Source: Oscillospiraceae bacterium UBA4632 (lineage in GTDB: Bacteria > Bacillota > Clostridia > Oscillospirales > Oscillospiraceae). Taken from it: a stretch of DNA of 62,728 bases. Below the pieces are notes generated by a model, which was not told where the DNA came from, searched no databases, and saw nothing but the letters and a program-made list of their open reading frames with translations. The position numbers and the translations under genes are program-made. Of the stretch, positions 50,801-57,861 are shown piece by piece. The stretch is taken from NCBI GenBank assembly GCA_002405995.1, contig DHMW01000122.1, forward strand, positions 21,791-84,518, in the 5' to 3' direction. Position 1 is the stretch's first letter. Each line of letters opens with the position of its first letter.

Positions 50801-53214
50801 TGACCTTCACCTATGGCCTTGAGGACGTTGATTCTGTCGGCGCGGCCAAGGTGTTCAACGCTTCGGATTCTGTACTGTGGTGCAACGTCCGCGACCTGCT
50901 GTCCCCGCAGCTGGTGGCGATGTATAAGGACCGCGAATCCGCCGGTGCATGGAGCGCCGACCGCATCTGCGCGAAGTGGAAAGCGCATCAGAGCGCGCGC
51001 CCCGAAGCGCTGATGGCCGAGGACACATGGGGCAAATATCTTTCCCCGTATATCAACAAGGGCGAAACGCGCTTCCTGAACATCGCCTACGGCACAAAGG
51101 AGGATCAGCTCCGCCAGTTCGAGACTGACCAGGAGGCGTATATCGCTTCCAAGTATGGCGGCAGCGTATCCACCGCCGACCGTATCTCTCTGCGTACCAA
51201 TGCGCCGGACGAGTGGGCGGGCGTGGAGCCGAGCGGCGATATTTCCGATATCGTCCCGTTTTCCGACGTCTACATCACGGTCAAGTACGGCAATGCCGGC
51301 ACGCAGCGGATCCGCGCAAAGGCAGGGCAGTCCTACGACGTGACGCTGCCGGAGGGCGCGTCGCTTAACGACCTTGAAACCTACATCTATTCCGCGTCCC
51401 GCCTGTCCTCTATCGGCTCGTTGGCCGCGCTGTATTCCAAACTCGCAGAGCTGGCGTCGGCCACGCGGCTGAAACAGTTCATCGGGGGCAGCGGCGAGGT
51501 CGGTTATGCCAACGGCTCCATGACCTCTATCTCGTTCGGACAGAACCTCATGATGGAGAAGATCGACCTGCGCGGCACACCGCAGCTCACACAGGCGCTT
51601 GACCTGTCTGCGCTGACCGCGCTCAAGGAGCTGTACACGGAAGGCTCCGGTGTGACCGGCGTAACCTTCGCCCGCAACTCGCCGGTGAAGATTGCCAAGC
51701 TCGGCAGCATCCGCACGCTGGTTGCCCGCGACCTTACCAACGTGGAAACCTTCTCCGTCGGCAATGCGCTCCAGTCCGTGTGGATCGAGGGCTGCTCCGC
51801 CGCGGTCGATACGCAATCCATGCTGATGGCTGCGACCGGCCTCACCCGCGGCCGCGTGCTGGGCGTCAACTGGTCTCTCAACAACGCCGATCTGCTGCTC
51901 CGGCTGGCATCGCTCGCCGGTCTTGACGCCAACGGCGACAATACCACGCAGTTCGTGCTGACCGGCGCATGCTATGTCTATATGCTTTCGCAGGACGAGC
52001 TGGACACGATCAATACGGCGTTCCCTGAGCTGACCGTCACCTATAACACGCTGCTGAGCACCTTCACCGTCACGTTCAAGAACTACGACGGCACGGTGCT
52101 GAACACCCAGCGCGTCCGCCAGTACGGCGACGCGAAGAATCCTGTGACCGAGGGGCTGATTGCCACGCCCACCAAGCCGCCCACCGTGGACAAGGTGTTC
52201 ACCTTTGCGGCGTGGGACAAGGCGATCACCTACATCACGCAGGATTTGGAGGTAACGGCGACCTACGCCGAAGCCGCGAGAATGTATACGGTCAAGTGGT
52301 GGAACGGCCTGACGCTGCTCCAGACCTCGACCGTGGAGGTCTACGACAACGGCGAGTACACCGGCGACATCCCCTATATCTCCGACAACGACATCTTCAC
52401 GGGATGGAGCATCGCAACGACGAATGTGCAGGCGGATATCAACACCTACGCGCAGTTTGAATCGGCCAGCATTCCGGCAGCCAAGGCTACGGATTACGAC
52501 TACCTGTATTCCGACGACCCCGACGATGACAGCGCCTACACGCTGGGCGAGCTCGTGGGTATCATCAACTCCGGACAGGCAAGCTCGTGGTTCGAGATCG
52601 GCGACAAGATCAAGATGGTCACGCCGACCAAGGCGTTTGCCGATACGTCCATCATCCTCGGCTTCACGGCCGTCAACCATTTCAAGCTGGCGGACGGCAG
52701 CGGCATGGCAAAAGCGTTCTTCCTGATGATCGGCGCGATGACCGCTCCCTATAAGCACCACACCACCAACATTAACACCGGCGGCTATCCGCAATCCGAC
52801 ATCCACACATATCTGGAGACGGTCGTATTCCCAAATCTGCCGCTGCACTGGCAGTCCCTCGCAAAGCTCGTGCAGCGCAGGTCGTCCGTGGGCGATATGT
52901 CGCCGGAGATCGTGACGACGAATTGTCACCTGACGATTCCCGTGTATGCGGAGTGCTTCCCCGATGGTGCGACTGCCGTTCCGTACAAGAACGAGGTCGA
53001 TCCGGACGCTGACAACATAACCTTTTCCTGCTTCACCGACAACAACAGTCGTATCCGCAAGACCTTCAACGGCGAGGGTTCTGCTGTGAACTGGTGGTTG
53101 GGCTCTCCTGATCCCACTTCCGTTGCGTACTGGCGCATTGTGGGCAACGGCGGCGCCGCGGGCAGCTACCACGCGAGCGGCAGCTCTTCCCTCGTGTGGG
53201 GCTTAAATTTTTAA
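47899..53214 (+). CDS. Giant tail-tip protein, target of the diversity-generating retroelement
   Basis: 1771 residues. It has a short N-terminal adaptor, then several Ig-like beta domains (residues about 90-380). A large unrecognised central region follows, with LRR-like strands near 1180-1250 (LDLSALTALKELYTEGS), then two InlB/Listeria-Bacteroides-type repeats near 1390-1510 (VTFKNYDGTVLN). The C-terminus is DUF6273-like (FEIGDKIKM ... FKLADGSGMAK ... NWWLGSPDPTS), the C-type-lectin-type fold often used for displayed variable residues. The last 45 residues are encoded by the variable repeat. It would bind the host surface at the tail tip. Confidence 0.88.
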   Translation: MATKITTKKISEIAADDLHVLITQTEDDLVSLRRMPAHVLFDKFGVNGLSYTDSKLQLMCGSVPVGAPVTIQGGSGSGDFGSTMRLSNKMESRTFTVMDTAPTVEIAYNVTSVDTETEEATGNISVEWYVGSSRVYAGTVAQGDNVYDVKKHLVSGAYNTVRLVATDTYGNSKSMTWTITVAAYGLTWNLSDFGIYNGESLTLRLVPTGTGEKVVKVKLDDTVISTQTVSTTGRAVAVTVAAQTHGAHRLTAWMEVDLDGQTVTTETLTHVGVWVDSESETPIVAFLQTSVSVPVYGTAEVKWIAYDPASESATVVRSVVGTDISASLTVDRTPQTWGYRPTSTGTQTLRVVCGTAYATCTCTATALDYDIEPVTRSLSMSVDPSGHTNAEASRTSFGYSDGGGTNHPFTFSSNFDWVNGGFKVDDEGVTAFVIKRGTSITCDRSLFADDAKTNGKEIKMIFAVKECRSGTAEIASCKPGSIGLSMQAHQVTLSSEAQSITALYCEDKKIEMDVNIESSNENRFAMIWLEGIPSRVTAYGSTDNWTQATPAMLTIGSADCDVWLYRFKLYDSSLTRYEILDNFIADCANPTEMVDRYERNNIYNTDGTINRQKLSAVSPELRVIHIVADRMTTSKSDNVSCSVELLYGSGGAARQFTGLGVTMKAQGTSSLEYLLAALNLDLDFSKATWTNGNGEFISGYAMTENSIPVDYLNVKLNVASSENANNVCAVDEYNTFQPNPCAAREANPKVRDTVEGHPCAVFFTNNATAAISVGARTVQPGETIMYGVGDLNNSKKNLAVFGQDNSVYSEQCCIEIMNNNNPQCLFKSDDLTGETWDGGNFEFRFPKNPTDAMKSRWQQLLSWVVSTDRTAATGTTLEQPVTYDGVAYAADTVAYRAAKFKAEVYNYFHEGDLEYHYLFTERHLLVDNRAKNCFVSYEYFNDVEGYRWTFRCDYDNDTFSGNDNSGGMTFTYGLEDVDSVGAAKVFNASDSVLWCNVRDLLSPQLVAMYKDRESAGAWSADRICAKWKAHQSARPEALMAEDTWGKYLSPYINKGETRFLNIAYGTKEDQLRQFETDQEAYIASKYGGSVSTADRISLRTNAPDEWAGVEPSGDISDIVPFSDVYITVKYGNAGTQRIRAKAGQSYDVTLPEGASLNDLETYIYSASRLSSIGSLAALYSKLAELASATRLKQFIGGSGEVGYANGSMTSISFGQNLMMEKIDLRGTPQLTQALDLSALTALKELYTEGSGVTGVTFARNSPVKIAKLGSIRTLVARDLTNVETFSVGNALQSVWIEGCSAAVDTQSMLMAATGLTRGRVLGVNWSLNNADLLLRLASLAGLDANGDNTTQFVLTGACYVYMLSQDELDTINTAFPELTVTYNTLLSTFTVTFKNYDGTVLNTQRVRQYGDAKNPVTEGLIATPTKPPTVDKVFTFAAWDKAITYITQDLEVTATYAEAARMYTVKWWNGLTLLQTSTVEVYDNGEYTGDIPYISDNDIFTGWSIATTNVQADINTYAQFESASIPAAKATDYDYLYSDDPDDDSAYTLGELVGIINSGQASSWFEIGDKIKMVTPTKAFADTSIILGFTAVNHFKLADGSGMAKAFFLMIGAMTAPYKHHTTNINTGGYPQSDIHTYLETVVFPNLPLHWQSLAKLVQRRSSVGDMSPEIVTTNCHLTIPVYAECFPDGATAVPYKNEVDPDADNITFSCFTDNNSRIRKTFNGEGSAVNWWLGSPDPTSVAYWRIVGNGGAAGSYHASGSSSLVWGLNF
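53076..53203 (+). repeat. DGR variable repeat (VR)
   Basis: 128 bases match the template repeat at 53843-53970 without gaps (offset 767). From 53125 to 53186 I count 17 differences, every one at a position where the template has A. The other 36 non-A positions of that stretch are identical. The changes hit 10 of 11 Asn codons of the template plus one Thr codon, giving Y1744, I1747, G1749, Y1757, H1758 and others. Both flanks (53076-53124 and 53187-53203) are invariant. Confidence 0.97.
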
Positions 53215-53228
53215 TCCATGCTCTCACT

Positions 53229-53256
53229 ATCTGCGCCCCCTTTGTGGGGCGCAGAT
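53229..53256 (+). repeat. DGR hairpin downstream of the VR
   Basis: ATCTGCGCCCC (53229-53239) and GGGGCGCAGAT (53246-53256), an 11-bp perfect stem with six-base loop, 14 bases after the target gene's stop. In the Bordetella phage and other DGRs a hairpin or cruciform just after the VR is needed for efficient mutagenic retrohoming. No U-run follows, so a terminator role is less likely. Confidence 0.8.
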
Positions 53257-53263
53257 GGAGCAC

Positions 53264-53316
53264 CCCGCGCTGTGCGCGGGCAAATACTATGCCGCGTAAG
53301 CGGCCGCGCGATTTTT
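53264..53316 (+). terminator. Second hairpin pair and probable terminator of the target gene
   Basis: CCCGCGC-TGT-GCGCGGG (53264-53280) and GCCGC-GTAA-GCGGC (53291-53304), followed by CGCGCGATTTTTATTTTTT. The second stem plus T-run fits transcription termination; the first may belong to the DGR cis-acting region. Confidence 0.6.
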
Positions 53317-53326
53317 ATTTTTTAAA

Positions 53327-53387
53327 AATAACGTATTCCGTTATAATCTCCCCTTTTTCCTTTCGGCAGGTCCGGCGGTGCTACAAT
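53327..53387 (+). promoter_or_regulatory. DGR cassette promoter with upstream inverted repeat
   Basis: AATAACG-N5-CGTTATA (53327-53345), then 36 bases, then extended -10 TGCTACAAT (-10 hexamer 53382-53387); no consensus -35. The same element and same spacing occur at 55921-55981, so this is a dedicated promoter type for avd-TR-RT. The binding protein is unknown. Confidence 0.7.
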
Positions 53388-53413
53388 AACACGGCCTGAA
53401 AGGGGTGGGGTAT

Positions 53414-53818
53414 ATGTCTGTTATCCGCAGTGCTCGTTCGGTGTCGGAGGTGCAATTTCTGCACACGGCACGCGAGCTGCAAATCTACACGGTCCAGAAG
53501 TGTGTCGGCTTTCCGAAGCGGTACACCTTCTATGTCAGCCAGCCGCTTGCGGCGGTTGCTACACGGATCTATGAGGATGTGAAGCGCGGCAACAGCATTT
53601 ATCCCGCCAATCAGCATGAAGTGCAGCTCCGCAGGGACTACTTTCTGCATGCGCTGGCTGAGCTTCAGAATCTGATCTCTCAGGTGGAAGTCGCCTACGA
53701 GCTGTTCCGGTTTGACGCCAACATCATGGAGCACTGGATGGAGCTGGTCGATACCGAAATGAAGCTCGTCAAGGCGCTGCTGAAAAGCGACAAATCCCGC
53801 TATAAGGATTTGCCATAG
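53414..53818 (+). CDS. avd: DGR accessory variability determinant (Avd)
   Basis: 134 residues from ATG 53414 (AAAGGGG eight bases upstream; an in-frame GTG at 53405 is inside the ribosome binding site). The sequence is a four-helix-bundle type (VQFLHTARELQIYTVQKCVGFPKRYTFYVSQPLAAVATRIYEDVKRG), with basic residues (KR, RR) on the helices. It has the size, composition and position (between VR and TR) of Avd, a pentameric protein that binds the reverse transcriptase and template RNA. It is essential for diversification in characterised DGRs. Confidence 0.93.
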   Translation: MSVIRSARSVSEVQFLHTARELQIYTVQKCVGFPKRYTFYVSQPLAAVATRIYEDVKRGNSIYPANQHEVQLRRDYFLHALAELQNLISQVEVAYELFRFDANIMEHWMELVDTEMKLVKALLKSDKSRYKDLP

Positions 53819-53842
53819 GTCATGCGCTGAATGAGATCGTTG

Positions 53843-53970
53843 GGGTTCTGCTGTGAACTGGTGGTTGGGCTCTCCTGATCCCACTTCCGTTACGAACTGG
53901 CGCAATGTGAACAACAACGGCAACGCGAACAGCAACAACGCGAGCAACAGCAATTCCCTCGTGTGGGGCT
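53843..53970 (+). ncRNA. DGR template repeat (TR) in a non-coding spacer
   Basis: 128 bases matching the VR without gaps. Within 53892-53953 it has 26 adenines, mostly in AAC/AAT codons of the reading frame; such codons maximise amino-acid change after A mutation. It lies 24 bases after avd and 216 bases before the RT start. The RNA would be the template for error-prone cDNA synthesis by the DGR reverse transcriptase. Confidence 0.97.
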
Positions 53971-54186
53971 CCTCTCCGTGCAGACCGAGTAACCTTCAAG
54001 GCGAAAGCAGACATCGAAGGAGATAAGGAGCGCATGACCGTCCGAAAGGTGAATATACGCCCTGATGCGTCCGGGCGGACGCTTCTTGCATGGCGCGGAT
54101 TGCAGGTCATTCCGCGTTTCATGCCCGGTGACGCTATGCCGCTACTGCAACCTGCCGACAGCGGTACGGGGTGGAGGAGAGTTTTT
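53971..54186 (+). other. Spacer between TR and RT, with an in-frame upstream ORF
   Basis: Expected to be part of the DGR RNA. An ORF beginning at ATG 54034 (AAGGAG close by) runs in frame into the RT gene: MTVRKVNIRPDASGRTLLAW and so on, about 51 extra residues. Either it is a non-standard N-terminal extension of the RT or a leader ORF overlapping the DGR RNA. I keep it as spacer. Confidence 0.5.
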
Positions 54187-55338
54187 ATGACCAGTGCAGA
54201 ACGGAGGGAGGGCCGCTACCAACGCCGGGTGGCCCTCCGTGCAGAAAAGAAAGCGCGAAGCTGCGCGCAGTATGACGACTACGACGCGGTATTTTCTTTC
54301 GCGCATCTTTATCAGGCGTACCGAAAGTGCAGGCAGAATGTGGCCTGGAAGGCCAGCGTGCAGAAGTACATCGCCACGGCCCCGCTGAATGTCTATCAGA
54401 CATACAGGCGACTGATGGCGGGGACGTACAAAAGCCCCGGCTTTTTCGAGTTCGACGTGTTCGAGCGCGGGAAAAAGCGCCACATCCGCAGCACCATCAT
54501 TGGCGAGCGCGTCGTGCAGCGCTGCCTATGCGACAACGCGCTTGTGCCGATGCTCTACCGCACCTTCATCCACGACAACGGGGCCAGCATGACGGACAAG
54601 GGCTATTCTTTCGCCGTCCGGCGCATGGGGCAGCATCTCCACGAGCATTACCGCAAGCACGGGCAGAAGGGATATATCCTCCTGTTCGACTTCTCCAAGT
54701 TCTTTGACCGCGTTTCCCACGCGGTCATTGAGCGCATCATCCGGAGGAACTTCACCGACCGGCGGCTGATCCGCATCATCGGCCACTTCGTTCGGATGTT
54801 CGGCCCGGTGGGTCTGGGCCTCGGCAGCCAGATCAGTCAGGTGCTCGCGCTGGCGAGTGCCAATGAGCTGGACCATGCCATCAAGGAGCTGCTGCGCATC
54901 CACGCCAGCGCGCGTTATATGGACGACGGATATCTGATTCACGAATCCAAGGAGTATTTGCAGCGGTGCCTTTCGCTGGTTCAGGAGGTCTGCGACAAGC
55001 TGGAAATCACCCTGAATCCGAAAAAGACGCAGATCGTGAAACTGGCTCACGGCTTCACATGGCTGCAAATCCGTGTGTTCCTGACGCCGGCCGGCAAGAT
55101 CGTCAAGAAGATGCCCCACAAGGGTATCACCAAAATGCGGCGCAAGCTGAAAAAGCTGCGCCGGAAGCTGGACGCGGGCGAGATCACCCGCGAGGATGTC
55201 TGGACATCGTGGCAGAGCTGGCGCAGCCATGCGGAGCGCTTCGATGCCTGGCACACGCTACAATCCATGGGGCAGCTATACGATGAGCTGTTCGTGTTTA
55301 CGGAGGACTTCTATTATGATTTACCTGAAAGTGCTTGA
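54187..55338 (+). CDS. DGR reverse transcriptase
   Basis: 383 residues from ATG 54187, GGAGGAG about six bases upstream. The domain has FSFAHLYQAYRKCR near the N-terminus, the DGR-style opening. Next comes LLFDFSKFFDRVSH with catalytic Asp168, then GLGLGSQISQ at 209-218, the DGR-specific replacement of QGxxxSP. The YMDD box is at 244-247 and a basic thumb lies near 320-345. It would make the adenine-mutagenised cDNA from TR RNA. Terminal residues overlap the next gene by 23 bases. Confidence 0.97.
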   Translation: MTSAERREGRYQRRVALRAEKKARSCAQYDDYDAVFSFAHLYQAYRKCRQNVAWKASVQKYIATAPLNVYQTYRRLMAGTYKSPGFFEFDVFERGKKRHIRSTIIGERVVQRCLCDNALVPMLYRTFIHDNGASMTDKGYSFAVRRMGQHLHEHYRKHGQKGYILLFDFSKFFDRVSHAVIERIIRRNFTDRRLIRIIGHFVRMFGPVGLGLGSQISQVLALASANELDHAIKELLRIHASARYMDDGYLIHESKEYLQRCLSLVQEVCDKLEITLNPKKTQIVKLAHGFTWLQIRVFLTPAGKIVKKMPHKGITKMRRKLKKLRRKLDAGEITREDVWTSWQSWRSHAERFDAWHTLQSMGQLYDELFVFTEDFYYDLPESA

Positions 55339-55717
55339 CGCGGACGGAAAGCTCTCGTCCGTGGAAGCAATCGAAACCCCGGTCTATGTCAAATATCAAA
55401 GCAGAAACAAGCTGCTTCTCCAATGCCCCGCGCTTCACGCGCAGGGCATTCTTTCTGCCAACAATGCGGTGGCGTACCTGCTCGAAGGGAAAGACCCGAT
55501 CCCCGGTCTGACGCACACCGCGTACATCATCGGCGTCGCGGAGTATGAACAGCTCAAAGACACCGACCCCGAAGATGAAAACCCCGACCCGCCGGATGAC
55601 CCCGACACCGAAGTGCTGACCCGTGCCCAGCTCACCGCCAAGGTGACCGAGCTGGAGGAAACCAACGCAATGCTCATGGAGTGTGTGTTGGAGATGTCGG
55701 AGGCCGTCTATGCGTGA
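55316..55717 (+). CDS. Phage tail-region protein, unknown
   Basis: 133 residues from ATG 55316, GGAGG upstream. N-terminal small beta domain (MIYLKVLDADGKLSSVEAIETPVYVKYQSRN), an Asp/Pro-rich linker, and a C-terminal coiled coil (RAQLTAKVTELEETNAMLMECVLEMSEAVYA). The coiled coil suggests oligomerisation. It lies after the RT and before a CD1375-like gene, a position common for small tail accessory proteins. Confidence 0.65.
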   Translation: MIYLKVLDADGKLSSVEAIETPVYVKYQSRNKLLLQCPALHAQGILSANNAVAYLLEGKDPIPGLTHTAYIIGVAEYEQLKDTDPEDENPDPPDDPDTEVLTRAQLTAKVTELEETNAMLMECVLEMSEAVYA

Positions 55718-55733
55718 TATGATCCGAAAATAT

Positions 55734-55767
55734 GCGTACAGGCTCCAAGCCTGTGCGCTTATTTTAT
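55734..55767 (+). terminator. Terminator-like hairpin
   Basis: GCGTACAGGCT (55734-55744) with AGCCTGTGCGC (55748-55758), three-base loop, then TTATTTTATTC. Its partial read-through would lower expression of the small gene that follows. Confidence 0.7.
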
Positions 55768-55790
55768 TCTCGAAAGAAGGAGGTGCTGAT

Positions 55791-55925
55791 ATGATGGCTA
55801 TGCTCTGGGCGCAGCAGATCATGCTGGGCAAGAAGACCTATGCGCAGGTTCCCCGTCTGCTCAAGGCCAAGGTCAAGGAAATCCTGATCGACAGCGGCAT
55901 GGATGAACTCGTCACCGAGGAATAA
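55791..55925 (+). CDS. CD1375-like small phage protein
   Basis: 44 residues (MMAMLWAQQIMLGKKTYAQVPRLLKAKVKEILIDSGMDELVTEE). The pattern LWAQxIxLGKxTYxxVPxxLKxKVxExL is that of the small CD1375 family found after tail fibre genes in Clostridia phages. AAGGAGG with ideal spacing to ATG 55791. Function unknown. Confidence 0.8.
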   Translation: MMAMLWAQQIMLGKKTYAQVPRLLKAKVKEILIDSGMDELVTEE

Positions 55926-55981
55926 CGCATAGCGTTATATTCTTCCGCTGCGGCGATCCGCCGCTCCCTCTTTGGTATAAT
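55921..55981 (+). promoter_or_regulatory. Lysis-segment promoter with upstream inverted repeat
   Basis: AATAACG-N5-CGTTATA at 55921-55939, 36 bases, then extended -10 TGGTATAAT (-10 hexamer 55976-55981). Sequence of the repeat and its distance to the -10 are the same as at 53327-53387. A GCGGCGATCCGCCGC hairpin lies between. Confidence 0.72.
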
Positions 55982-56004
55982 CTACGCCGAGAGGGGGCGG
56001 TGGA

Positions 56005-56199
56005 TTGTCCAACCTGCAAATTATCGAAGCACTATGCAAACTGGTCGAGCAGCAGTCACAGCTTATCCGCAAACTGGCTTTCGCGCTGGAGGAGGCCGAC
56101 TGTTTGACCGCGGAGGAGCGGCGAGCGGTACAGGAATCGCAGAATGCATATTCCGCGATCCTCGGTGCCGACGAAGTTCCCGACAACCTGAGCGAGTAA
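56005..56199 (+). CDS. Small protein at the start of the lysis segment
   Basis: 64 residues from TTG 56005 (GAGGGGGCGG upstream). Helical and Leu-rich (IIEALCKLVEQQSQLIRKLAFALEE), acidic C-terminus. Similar small coiled-coil proteins occur next to holins in Clostridia prophages. No assigned function. Confidence 0.65.
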   Translation: MSNLQIIEALCKLVEQQSQLIRKLAFALEEADCLTAEERRAVQESQNAYSAILGADEVPDNLSE

Positions 56200-56210
56200 A
56201 TCAAAACGAA

Positions 56211-56240
56211 AGCAGTACCGTTTCGGCGGTACTGCTTTTT
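56211..56240 (+). terminator. Rho-independent terminator
   Basis: Perfect 10-bp stem AGCAGTACCG/CGGTACTGCT with TTTCGG loop and TTTT tail, 12 bases after the upstream stop. Confidence 0.9.
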
Positions 56241-56256
56241 CGTTGGAAAGGCAATT

Positions 56257-56382
56257 ATGGAAGATTACTGTGTATGCTGCGGCGCTCCCGTGCCGGAGGG
56301 ACGGCAGGTCTGCCCGATCTGCGAAGCAAAGGCGGGGGTACTCGAAAAAGGAGGCGGTCCCGATGGGAAGCATTACGCTTGA
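56257..56382 (+). CDS. 41-residue zinc-ribbon protein
   Basis: MEDYCVCCGAPVPEGRQVCPIC, then EAKAGVLEKGGGPDG and stop. Two CxxC pairs make a small zinc ribbon, a short version of many Firmicutes phage zinc-ribbon proteins. Its 3' end overlaps the next gene start by 20 bases. GAAAGG lies upstream of the ATG. Confidence 0.65.
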   Translation: MEDYCVCCGAPVPEGRQVCPICEAKAGVLEKGGGPDGKHYA

Positions 56383-56713
56383 TGTCGGCCAGCTTGTTTT
56401 GGCCTTTATCGCCGCGATGGGCATTCCGTCGGCAATCATGGGGATTGTCGTCTGGAAACTGGAGCGGCGCATCTCCAAGCAGGAGAAGGACGTGGAGGAC
56501 CGGGAGGACGCGCGCGAAGCGATGCTCCTGCTGGTGATTCAGTCCAGCTCCGCCGCCATTGCGCTGGGCGAAGCAACCGCGAAAGCGGTGCAGCGCATCC
56601 CCGACGCCCATTGCAACGGCGATATGCACGCGGCCTTGGACTACGCGGCCAAGGTCAAGCACGAGCAGAAAGATTTTCTGTCAAAACAGGGCGTTCACGC
56701 CCTCTGGGACTAA
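56363..56713 (+). CDS. Membrane-anchored coiled-coil protein near the holin
   Basis: 116 residues from ATG 56363 (AAAAGGAGG). One N-terminal hydrophobic helix (VGQLVLAFIAAMGIPSAIMGIVVWKLE) followed by a charged segment (RRISKQEKDVEDREDAREAM) and a short C-terminal domain. This is the look of small phage spanin-like or holin-partner proteins in Firmicutes. Assigned to the lysis module by position. Confidence 0.65.
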   Translation: MGSITLDVGQLVLAFIAAMGIPSAIMGIVVWKLERRISKQEKDVEDREDAREAMLLLVIQSSSAAIALGEATAKAVQRIPDAHCNGDMHAALDYAAKVKHEQKDFLSKQGVHALWD

Positions 56714-56725
56714 GGAGGATATTTT

Positions 56726-57070
56726 ATGCAGTTCAACATCACCCCTGTCGTTGAGGCCGTCGCGGCGCTCATCGCCGCCGTTGTCACGGCATTCGTTGTG
56801 CCGTACATCAAGAGCCGCACCACCACCAATCAGCAGCAGCAGATCAATGCGTGGGTGCGCATTGCCGTCACGGCCGCCGAACAGATCTATGCCGGCAGCG
56901 GCCGCGGCGAGGAGAAGAAAGCCTACGTCATCGACTGGCTGCGCAAGCACGGCGTCACCGTCGATGAAAGCAAGCTCGATGCACTGATCGAAGCCGCCGT
57001 GTTTGAACTTAATAAGGGGCTGCTCACGATCGGTGAAGTTGTGGAGCCTGCCGTCGGCACCACACCCTGA
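56726..57070 (+). CDS. Holin, LLH type
   Basis: 114 residues. One hydrophobic segment (VVEAVAALIAAVVTAFVVPYI) then a basic/polar region and the typical WVRIAVTAAEQIYAGSGRGEEKKAYVIDWLRKHGVTVDESKLDALIEAAVFELNK of the phage LL-H holin family. It accumulates in the membrane and opens it to release or activate the endolysin. Confidence 0.88.
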   Translation: MQFNITPVVEAVAALIAAVVTAFVVPYIKSRTTTNQQQQINAWVRIAVTAAEQIYAGSGRGEEKKAYVIDWLRKHGVTVDESKLDALIEAAVFELNKGLLTIGEVVEPAVGTTP

Positions 57071-57084
57071 CGGGAGGGCGCGCT

Positions 57085-57861
57085 ATGAGTAACAGCCCCC
57101 TCGTAAATTACACCAAACTCAGCCCGAACCATTCCGGCAAGCGCAATCATGTGATTGACACAATCAGCATTCATTGCATGGCCGGTAACCTGAGCGTGGA
57201 GAGCTGCGGCGATCTGTTCGCCAATTCGGCACGGAAAGCCAGCAGCAACTACGGTATCGGCAGCGACGGGCGCATCGGCCTTTATGTCGATGAAGCCAAT
57301 CGGAGCTGGTGTACGTCCAGCGGCAGCAATGATAACCGCGCTGTGACCATCGAAGTGGCCAACTGCGCCATCGGCGAGCCGTGGCCCATCACGGACGCGG
57401 CCTATAAGTCCCTCATTGACCTGCTGGTGGATATCTGCCAGCGCAACGGCATCAAGAGCCTGCTCTGGCGCGGGGATAAGTCGCTGATCGGACAGGTCGA
57501 TAAACAGAACATGACCGTGCATCGGTGGTTCGCCAATAAGTCCTGCCCCGGCAACTGGCTGTATGAGCATCACGGCCAGATCGCGGCAGACGTCAATGCC
57601 CGGCTGGGTGCAGCCGGAGAAACGGAGGATGAAGATATGGATGTCGTAAAGTTCAAGGAGCTGTGGCGCGAAATGCGCAAGGAGCTTCAGGACAACGACG
57701 CTTCCGCCTACTCGGAGGAAGCGCGCAAGTGGGCCGTTGAGAACGGCATCGTTCAGGGCAGCAGCTCCGGCGAGTTCAACGGTATGTGGGAGGACATGAT
57801 GACGCGCGAGCAGCTCGTGACCGTCCTCTACCGCTTCGCCAAGAAGTTCGGCCTGGTCTGA
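57085..57861 (+). CDS. Endolysin: N-acetylmuramoyl-L-alanine amidase
   Basis: 258 residues. Residues 18-160 form an amidase_2 domain with the zinc ligand His30 in TISIHCMAGN, the GRIGLYVDEANRSWCTS loop, and the distal HRWFANKSCPG containing a second ligand. The C-terminal 75 residues (FKELWREMRKELQDNDASAYSEEARKWAVENGIVQGSS...) resemble an SLH-type cell-wall binding repeat. It cleaves the stem peptide from MurNAc at lysis. Confidence 0.9.
   Translation: MSNSPLVNYTKLSPNHSGKRNHVIDTISIHCMAGNLSVESCGDLFANSARKASSNYGIGSDGRIGLYVDEANRSWCTSSGSNDNRAVTIEVANCAIGEPWPITDAAYKSLIDLLVDICQRNGIKSLLWRGDKSLIGQVDKQNMTVHRWFANKSCPGNWLYEHHGQIAADVNARLGAAGETEDEDMDVVKFKELWREMRKELQDNDASAYSEEARKWAVENGIVQGSSSGEFNGMWEDMMTREQLVTVLYRFAKKFGLV

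Noticed and set aside
46549..53172. A 2207-codon open frame on the minus strand opposite the radical SAM and tail-tip genes
   Set aside because: It mirrors the real genes in an antisense frame kept open by high GC and codon bias. It has no ribosome binding site, its composition is Arg/His/Val-rich, and the plus-strand proteins have recognisable domains and the DGR match.
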